Below, piece by piece: positions 1 through 2,853 of a DNA stretch of 5,924 nt. The DNA is from CAYRFU01 sp964423525. GTDB lineage: Bacteria; Vulcanimicrobiota; Xenobia; Xenobiales; JADMJV01. A program made the position numbers and the translations under genes. The DNA is taken from NCBI GenBank assembly GCA_964423525.1, contig CAYRFU010000396.1:1-5924 (forward strand), given 5' to 3'. The first letter of the stretch is position 1. Every line of letters starts with the position of its first letter. A model generated the notes under the pieces. It saw only the letters and a program-made list of their open reading frames with translations. It did not search any database and was not told the origin of the DNA.

Positions 1-67
1 TTTGCTAGTGCTGGCCCTAACCCGGCCCGCCTGGTAGAGGCACCCGCCCCGGGTTCGCGCCTGGGGT
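1..67 (-). ncRNA. Candidate antisense RNA to copy 0, partial
   Basis: It would be transcribed left from the promoter at 74-102 and leaves the window. Only its first ~67 nt, the complement of the terminator and the last 11 codons, are visible. Confidence 0.45.
2..37 (+). CDS. Hydrophobic micro-peptide, 3' end only (copy 0)
   Basis: Only the last 11 codons and the TAG stop lie in the window; the start is beyond the left edge. It encodes LLVLALTRPAW, the same as the C-terminus of copy 1 and in the same position relative to the following terminator. It shows that the array continues to the left of the window. Confidence 0.65.
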   Translation: MLVLALTRPAW

Positions 68-73
68 CTTTTC
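47..73 (+). terminator. Intrinsic terminator after peptide copy 0
   Basis: CCCCGGG (47-53), loop TTCGCG, CCTGGGG (60-66), then TCTTTTC. One stem pair is G-U here where the other copies have G-C, so the hairpin survives a base change. Confidence 0.8.
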
Positions 74-102
74 ATTATAGCCCGTCGATGGTCCACACTC
101 AA
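74..102 (-). promoter_or_regulatory. Antisense promoter opposing copy 0
   Basis: Read on the minus strand: TTGAGT (97-102), 17-nt spacer, TATAAT (74-79). The -10 is consensus, and the -35 matches TTGACA at four of six positions. Transcription would start near 67, inside the tail of the sense terminator, and run left through the peptide gene. Confidence 0.7.
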
Positions 103-177
103 GAGGCGACAACCAGCTCGACGGGAGCCATTTTGGTGGTGTCGAAGCGACAGGATGCGAGGTTGGTTCGTGATTCA

Positions 178-239
178 GGCATCCTTCTCGAGATAGAGAG
201 AGAGCCCCGGTGGAATCGGGGCTCGGAAAGGAGGATGCC
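178..239 (+). promoter_or_regulatory. SD-sequestering mRNA leader, copy 1
   Basis: GGCATCCTTCT (178-188) can pair with AGGAGGATGCC (229-239) over 11 bp with a single G-U pair, fully burying the SD of the ORF at 242. Nested inside is an 8-bp hairpin, GAGCCCCG (202-209) with CGGGGCTC (217-224) around a 7-nt loop. A second, competing anti-SD lies inside the coding sequence: GCATCCT (255-261) can pair with AGGATGC (232-238). Translation should be blocked unless the leader is cleaved, refolded or opened while being transcribed. The structure is read from complementarity; no folding energy was computed. Confidence 0.65.
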
Positions 240-337
240 CTATGAATTACCACCGCATCCTCGTGGTGCTTTTGCTAGTGCTGGCCCTAACCCGGCCCGC
301 CTGGTAGAGGCACCCGCCCCGGGTTGATGCCCGGGGT
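190..337 (-). ncRNA. Candidate antisense RNA (antitoxin-like) to copy 1
   Basis: From the TATAAT at 344-349 an RNA of about 148 nt would cover, in order, the complement of the sense terminator, the whole peptide ORF and the SD. It would end at the hairpin formed by the complement of 202-224, followed by a pyrimidine tail (CTCTCTCTATCTC). That tail has U residues broken by C, so it is a weak or merely plausible terminator. Length and layout are like the ~140-nt Sib RNAs, which repress Ibs translation by pairing. The RNA is inferred from promoter and hairpin only; a longer transcript is possible. Confidence 0.55.
242..307 (+). CDS. 21-aa hydrophobic micro-peptide, copy 1 (candidate type I toxin)
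   Basis: The ORF starts at ATG 242, seven bases after a perfect SD (AGGAGG at 229-234, inside AAAGGAGG), and ends at TAG 305-307. The peptide has a polar N-terminus MNYHR, an uninterrupted hydrophobic core ILVVLLLVLAL, and a C-terminal TRPAW. Arg5 and Arg18 flank the core, giving a short, positively charged, membrane-seeking helix. There is no cleavage motif or mature region, so it is not a precursor signal peptide. Size, composition and the terminal aromatic residue resemble the Ibs toxins of E. coli (18-19 aa), but I see no sequence identity that would make it that family. Function as a membrane-acting toxin is inferred from this and from the antisense promoter behind it. It could instead be a membrane regulatory micro-peptide. 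Among the copies, the substitutions here are Ser4 to His and Ala8 to Val. Confidence 0.75.
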   Translation: MNYHRILVVLLLVLALTRPAW

Positions 338-343
338 CTTTTC
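317..343 (+). terminator. Intrinsic terminator after peptide copy 1
   Basis: CCCCGGG (317-323) pairs with CCCGGGG (330-336) across loop TTGATG, followed by TCTTTTC. It lies 10 nt after the stop codon. Confidence 0.82.
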
Positions 344-372
344 ATTATAGCCCGCGGACGGTCCACACTCAA
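344..372 (-). promoter_or_regulatory. Antisense promoter opposing copy 1
   Basis: Minus strand: TTGAGT (367-372), 17-nt spacer, TATAAT (344-349); expected start near 337. The spacer differs from that of the first copy at several bases, while the hexamers do not change. Confidence 0.72.
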
Positions 373-446
373 GAGGCGACAACGTGCTCGACGGGAGCCC
401 ATTTGGTGATGTCGAAGCGCCGCTTGCGAGGTTGGCTCGTGATTCA

Positions 447-508
447 GGCATCCTTCTCGAGAAAGAGAGAGAGCCCCGGTATAGTCGGGGCTCGGAAAGG
501 AGGATGCC
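447..508 (+). promoter_or_regulatory. SD-sequestering mRNA leader, copy 2
   Basis: Outer stem 447-457 with 498-508; inner hairpin 471-478 with 486-493. The inner loop is GTATAGT (GTGGAAT in copy 1), while both stem arms are unchanged. The second anti-SD, GCATCCT, begins eight bases after the end of the ATG codon, as in copy 1. Confidence 0.65.
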
Positions 509-605
509 CGATGAATTACTCTCGCATCCTCGCGGTGCTTTTGCTAGTGCTGGCCCTAGCCCGGCCGGCCTGGTAGAGGCACCCGCCCCGGGTTGGCCCC
601 GGGGT
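459..605 (-). ncRNA. Candidate antisense RNA to copy 2
   Basis: Runs from the expected start near 605 to the hairpin at 471-493, with tail CTCTCTCTTTCTC on the minus strand, the second most U-rich tail of the four. It covers the ORF 511-576 and its SD. Confidence 0.55.
511..576 (+). CDS. 21-aa hydrophobic micro-peptide, copy 2
   Basis: ATG 511 follows AGGAGG (498-503) by seven bases; stop TAG 574-576. The N-terminus is MNYSR, the core ILAVLLLVLAL, and the tail ARPAW. It is the only copy with Ala rather than Thr at residue 17. Codons 10-12 are CTT TTG CTA, as in copy 1, whereas copies 3 and 4 use CTG CTA CTG for the same three leucines. Confidence 0.77.
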   Translation: MNYSRILAVLLLVLALARPAW

Positions 606-610
606 CTTTT
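586..610 (+). terminator. Intrinsic terminator after peptide copy 2
   Basis: Seven-pair stem 586-592 with 598-604; the loop is one base shorter (TTGGC) than in the other copies; tail TCTTTT. Confidence 0.82.
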
Positions 611-611
611 C

Positions 612-641
612 ATTATAGCCCGCGGGTGGGCCCACACTCAA
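612..641 (-). promoter_or_regulatory. Antisense promoter opposing copy 2
   Basis: Minus strand: TTGAGT (636-641), 18-nt spacer, TATAAT (612-617); expected start near 605. It is the only copy with an 18-nt spacer, still within the normal sigma-70 range. Confidence 0.7.
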
Positions 642-716
642 GAGGCGACAACGTGCTCGACGGGAGCCACTTTGGTGGTGTCGAAGCGACGGGATGCGAG
701 GTTGGCTCGTGATTCA

Positions 717-778
717 GGCATCCTTCTCGAGAGAGAGAAAGAGCCCCGCGACAGTCGGGGCTCGGAAAGGAGGATGCC
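717..778 (+). promoter_or_regulatory. SD-sequestering mRNA leader, copy 3
   Basis: Outer stem 717-727 with 768-778; inner hairpin 741-748 with 756-763. The inner loop is CGACAGT. The purine run before the hairpin is rearranged relative to the other copies, but both stems are identical to theirs. Confidence 0.65.
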
Positions 779-876
779 GGATGGATTACTCTCGCATCCT
801 CGCGGTGCTGCTACTGGTGCTGGTCTTAACTAGGCCGGTCTGGTAGAGGCACCCGCCCCGGGTTCGCGCCCGGGGT
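729..876 (-). ncRNA. Candidate antisense RNA to copy 3
   Basis: Runs from near 876 to the hairpin at 741-763, with a pyrimidine tail that begins TTTCTCTC directly after the stem. It covers the ORF 781-846 and its SD. Confidence 0.55.
781..846 (+). CDS. 21-aa hydrophobic micro-peptide, copy 3
   Basis: ATG 781 follows AGGAGG (768-773) by seven bases; stop TAG 844-846. The N-terminus is MDYSR, the core ILAVLLLVLVL, and the tail TRPVW. Asn2 is replaced by Asp, and Ala15 and Ala20 by Val. Against copy 2 there are five synonymous codon changes (Leu10, Leu11, Leu12, Leu16 and Arg18, the last CGG to AGG), and the further replacements Ala17 to Thr and those above. Hydrophobicity and both arginines are kept. 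Confidence 0.77.
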   Translation: MDYSRILAVLLLVLVLTRPVW

Positions 877-882
877 CTTTTC
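856..882 (+). terminator. Intrinsic terminator after peptide copy 3
   Basis: Stem 856-862 with 869-875, loop TTCGCG, tail TCTTTTC. Confidence 0.82.
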
Positions 883-911
883 ATTATAGCCCGCGGACGG
901 CCCACACTCAA
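883..911 (-). promoter_or_regulatory. Antisense promoter opposing copy 3
   Basis: Minus strand: TTGAGT (906-911), 17-nt spacer, TATAAT (883-888); expected start near 876. Confidence 0.72.
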
Positions 912-986
912 GAGGCGACAACGTGCTCGGCGGGAGCCATTTTGGTGGTGTCGAACCCCCCGGGTGCGAGGTTGGCTCGTAGTTCA

Positions 987-1048
987 GGCATCCTTCTCGA
1001 GATAGAGAGAGAGCCCCGGTAGAGTCGGGGCTCGGAAAGGAGGATGCC
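987..1048 (+). promoter_or_regulatory. SD-sequestering mRNA leader, copy 4
   Basis: Outer stem 987-997 with 1038-1048; inner hairpin 1011-1018 with 1026-1033, loop GTAGAGT. The bases just before the stem differ (TAGTTCA against TGATTCA), while the stem arms are unchanged. Confidence 0.65.
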
Positions 1049-1146
1049 CAATGGATTGCTCTCGCATCCTCGCGGTGCTGCTACTGGTGCTGGTCTTAAC
1101 ACGGCCGGCCTGGTAGAGGCACCCGCCCCGGGTTGAGGCCCGGGGT
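999..1146 (-). ncRNA. Candidate antisense RNA to copy 4
   Basis: Runs from near 1146, under the diverged promoter, to the hairpin at 1011-1033. It covers the ORF 1051-1116 and its SD. Because the ORF copies differ by several bases, each antisense RNA should pair best, but not exclusively, with its own mRNA. Confidence 0.5.
1051..1116 (+). CDS. 21-aa hydrophobic micro-peptide, copy 4 (last of array)
   Basis: ATG 1051 follows AGGAGG (1038-1043) by seven bases; stop TAG 1114-1116. The N-terminus is MDCSR, with Tyr3 changed to Cys, the core ILAVLLLVLVL, and the tail TRPAW. Thr17 is ACA here, ACT in copy 3 and ACC in copies 0 and 1: three synonymous codons for one residue. This is the last module, and unrelated sequence begins about 40 nt after its stop. 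Confidence 0.77.
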   Translation: MDCSRILAVLLLVLVLTRPAW

Positions 1147-1152
1147 CTTTTC
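1126..1152 (+). terminator. Intrinsic terminator after peptide copy 4, end of array
   Basis: Stem 1126-1132 with 1139-1145, loop TTGAGG, tail TCTTTTC. It also separates the array from the operon that starts at 1224, so the operon should not be read through from the array. Confidence 0.82.
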
Positions 1153-1181
1153 ATTCTACCTCTCCTCGATGTCGCATTCAA
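1153..1181 (-). promoter_or_regulatory. Antisense promoter opposing copy 4, in diverged sequence
   Basis: Minus strand: TTGAAT (1176-1181), 17-nt spacer, TAGAAT (1153-1158); expected start near 1146. The spacer and the sequence beyond are mostly unrelated to the other copies because the repeat ends here, yet both hexamers match the promoter pattern (each 5 of 6 to the other copies) at the same spacing. This argues that the promoter is needed. Confidence 0.6.
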
Positions 1182-1223
1182 GGCAAAGGACAGAAGGGTC
1201 GGCTTGCGAATCATATCAAATCC

Positions 1224-2108
1224 ATGAGCGCCATTGAAACGATTAGAGAGGCCTGCAGGCTGGCCGAAAGTGTCGAGATCCAGGGTGTGGAAAAGGGTGA
1301 CCGCTCTCCGGTCACCGTGGCCGACTTCGCAGTTCAAGCCCTGGTCACGGCCAACCTTGGGCCGATAGTGGGAGAAGAGTCGCGCCGGGAGCTGGAGGCG
1401 AGCGGTCTCGAGAGCCAGGTCGCCGAAGCCCTCAAGCCGTTCGGCATCGACGACGTCAGCTTGCCCAGAGCTGAGCCGGCGAGCGCTTTCTGGACGCTGG
1501 ACCCGATCGATGGCACCAAAGGATTCCTGCGAGGCGGGCAATACGCTATCGCTCTGGCCCGAATCGAGAACGGAGAGGTCACGAGCGGGATGCTTGGCTG
1601 CCCGCGTCTCGATTTGGGTCTGGGAGGCCGAGGGGTGGTGCTCAAAGCGGAGCGGGGCGGAGGCTGCTGGGCTTCGCCGCTCGACCACGATAACTGGAGC
1701 AGACTTCACGTCTCGGCCTGCTCCCAGCCGGTGCGAGCCCGATTACTCCACTCTTTCGAGGCTGCTCACACCGACCCGGAAGGTCTTGATAAGTTGAGAG
1801 AGACCCTGGGGCTCGAAGCGGATGGGATAGGGATAGATAGTCAGGCCAAATACGCCCTACTGGCGGCCGGGAAGGGTGAGTTGATCGTGCGCCTCCTCTC
1901 TCCCAAGCAACCCGATTACCGGGAGAAGATCTGGGATCAAGCGGCTGGCTCCCTCATTCTTGAGGAGGCCGGCGGTCGAGTCACCGACTTGTGGGGACGG
2001 CCTCTCGACTTCGCCGTGGGGACAAGACTCGAGCGCAACCGAGGAGTATTAGCCAGTAACGGAGCCCTTCACGGACAGGCTCTCAAAGCTCTTGAGGCTC
2101 TTAACTGA
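1224..2108 (+). CDS. 3'(2'),5'-bisphosphate nucleotidase, HAL2/CysQ type (inositol-monophosphatase superfamily)
   Basis: A 294-aa cytosolic Mg-dependent phosphatase, expected to convert 3',5'-bisphosphates such as PAP (3',5'-ADP) to AMP. Visible family motifs are EKGDRSPVTVADF (residues 23-35, metal ligand region with Asp34), VGEES (49-53), the signature DPIDGTKGF (93-101, metal ligands Asp93 and Asp96) followed by LRGGQYAIALA, and IWDQAAG (236-242, Asp238) with EEAGGRVTD after it. The GTKGF-RGGQYA block is typical of the HAL2/SAL1 branch rather than of true inositol monophosphatases. Length is near normal. ATG 1224 fits the family's N-terminus, but no SD precedes it. It is the first gene of the operon and overlaps the next by 17 nt. 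Next to a carrier-protein gene it may remove the 3',5'-ADP left by phosphopantetheinyl transfer; a sulfate-assimilation role is the alternative. I see no clear promoter in the 70-nt gap before it. Confidence 0.88.
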   Translation: MSAIETIREACRLAESVEIQGVEKGDRSPVTVADFAVQALVTANLGPIVGEESRRELEASGLESQVAEALKPFGIDDVSLPRAEPASAFWTLDPIDGTKGFLRGGQYAIALARIENGEVTSGMLGCPRLDLGLGGRGVVLKAERGGGCWASPLDHDNWSRLHVSACSQPVRARLLHSFEAAHTDPEGLDKLRETLGLEADGIGIDSQAKYALLAAGKGELIVRLLSPKQPDYREKIWDQAAGSLILEEAGGRVTDLWGRPLDFAVGTRLERNRGVLASNGALHGQALKALEALN

Positions 2109-2853
2109 CCTTTACTCCGGCAAGCTCTCGCTGCTCGAGGGAGTGGGCGGCTCTTTGGTGGAGGCCGTCTGCCGAGAGCTCAAGGGAACGTTTGCCGAAG
2201 AGTGGCGCCGGGCCGATCCTCCTGATTTTCTAGAGCGTCTTGGTCGGGCCCGCACTCGGGTCTCCTCGTCAGAAGCGGTGCATCAGGCCTGCCGTCAGCT
2301 GGTGAGCCGTTTTCTCCCCGTCGAGGAACTCGTGTGGGAGCCGCCTCGGTTGAGGGTCGTCTTGCCAGGGGCCCACACCATCCCGGCTGCGGCCCCAGTC
2401 TACTACGCCCACCGCGACACCTGGTATGCCAATCCAGCCAGCCAGATCAACTGGTGGGTCCCACTCCACAAGGTTCAGCCCGAGGAGGGTCTTCTCTTTT
2501 ATGCTGACGCTTTCGAGCGGGCGATCGAAAACGATTCCCACCGCTTTGACTACCGAAGCTGGCGCTCCCAGGTAGGCTTTTCCAATCTTGCTCCTCCCTC
2601 GAAGGCCGTCTACCCACGCGCTCTTGAAGACCTCTCTTCGTGGCCATCCCGTCCGCTCTCTGCAGAGGTCGGGTCGGTGGCTCTCTTTTCGGCGGCTCAT
2701 CTTCACCAAACCCAACCCTTAAGAGGCTCTCGGGCTCGGCTTTCGGTTGATTTTCGCACCGTCTATCTCCCTCATCAGAGGGCCGGATTGGGAGCGCCCG
2801 ATCCGGATAACTTCAGTCAGGGTTCGACTTTGCCAGACTATGGACCGCTCTGA
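2092..2853 (+). CDS. PhyH-like Fe(II)/2-oxoglutarate-dependent oxygenase
   Basis: A 253-aa soluble protein. The iron-binding triad can be read as His107-x-Asp109 in YYAHRDTWYANP and a distal His (203 or 205) in FSAAHLHQTQP. The 2-oxoglutarate-binding Arg is likely Arg216 in RLSVDFRTV. Between them, NWWVPLHKVQPEEGLLFYADAF matches the cupin strand and turn of phytanoyl-CoA dioxygenase-like enzymes, where the substrate is oxidised (usually hydroxylated) with decarboxylation of 2-oxoglutarate. The substrate cannot be told. The start taken is TTG 2092, overlapping the previous gene by 17 nt, which suggests translational coupling. GTG 2143 is an alternative that would remove 17 residues. The gene overlaps the A-T-R gene by 14 nt, so it probably acts on that enzyme's substrate, carrier-bound intermediate or product. 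Confidence 0.75.
   Translation: MRLLTDLYSGKLSLLEGVGGSLVEAVCRELKGTFAEEWRRADPPDFLERLGRARTRVSSSEAVHQACRQLVSRFLPVEELVWEPPRLRVVLPGAHTIPAAAPVYYAHRDTWYANPASQINWWVPLHKVQPEEGLLFYADAFERAIENDSHRFDYRSWRSQVGFSNLAPPSKAVYPRALEDLSSWPSRPLSAEVGSVALFSAAHLHQTQPLRGSRARLSVDFRTVYLPHQRAGLGAPDPDNFSQGSTLPDYGPL

Larger units (their letters stand above)
1..1152. repeat. Tandem array of ~270-bp micro-gene modules (4 complete plus 1 partial)
   Basis: Direct repeats in head-to-tail order. Using the codon run in the middle of the peptide gene as landmark, units begin near 1, 271, 540, 810 and 1080. Positions 1-55 are identical to 271-325. Homology ends just after the last terminator, at about 1155, so the right boundary falls at a module end, while the left end is cut by the window and more copies may lie upstream. 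Each unit holds an SD-burying leader, a 21-codon ORF, an intrinsic terminator and a reverse-strand promoter. Single-base indels occur only in noncoding parts (terminator loop, promoter spacer, and the variable stretch about 150 to 160 and its equivalents). Copies 3 and 4 share one version of the ORF; copies 1, 2 and the partial copy share another. The ~75 nt between the reverse promoter and the leader stem of each unit (for example 103-177) is well conserved, but I found no clear plus-strand promoter in it. Confidence 0.95.

Noticed and set aside
75..80. Plus-strand -10 box in CATTATAG behind the terminator
   Set aside because: The reverse complement is the exact TATAAT with a good -35 at 17 nt, whereas the plus strand has no -35 at the right distance. 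The match is a by-product of the minus-strand promoter.
178..239. Known riboswitch or T-box controlling the peptide
   Set aside because: The SD-sequestering fold looks riboswitch-like, but I recognise no conserved ligand-binding core or specifier/T-box sequence, and a ligand switch repeated before four identical 21-aa ORFs is less likely than antisense control.
384..833. Long open frame across the repeats (149 aa), with similar ones at 88-327 and, on the minus strand, 287-637 and 908-1102
   Set aside because: The unit length of about 270 bp is a multiple of three, so any open frame in one unit stays open in the next. These frames run through terminators, promoters and hairpins, lack SDs, and show no protein family features.
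1..1152. CRISPR array
   Set aside because: The repeats are ~270 bp, contiguous and contain genes; there are no short repeats separated by unique spacers.
1..1152. Insertion sequence, integron cassette array or REP/BIME element
   Set aside because: No transposase or integrase, no terminal inverted repeats or target duplications, and no attC-like core sites at the unit boundaries. The inverted repeats present are explained by the leader hairpins and terminators.
984..1709. Minus-strand open frame of 241 aa
   Set aside because: It lies antisense to the well-supported nucleotidase gene and part of the repeat array, and has no recognisable domain. It is a shadow of GC-rich coding sequence.
2269..2715. 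Minus-strand open frames inside the oxygenase and A-T-R genes
   Set aside because: They have no family motifs, lie antisense to well-supported domains, and are expected by chance in GC-rich coding sequence.
2747..2839. N-terminal extension of the A-T-R protein from ATG 2747
   Set aside because: These 31 codons lie in another frame of the oxygenase C-terminus and do not resemble an A-domain start; ATG 2840 gives a normal start and a typical operon overlap.
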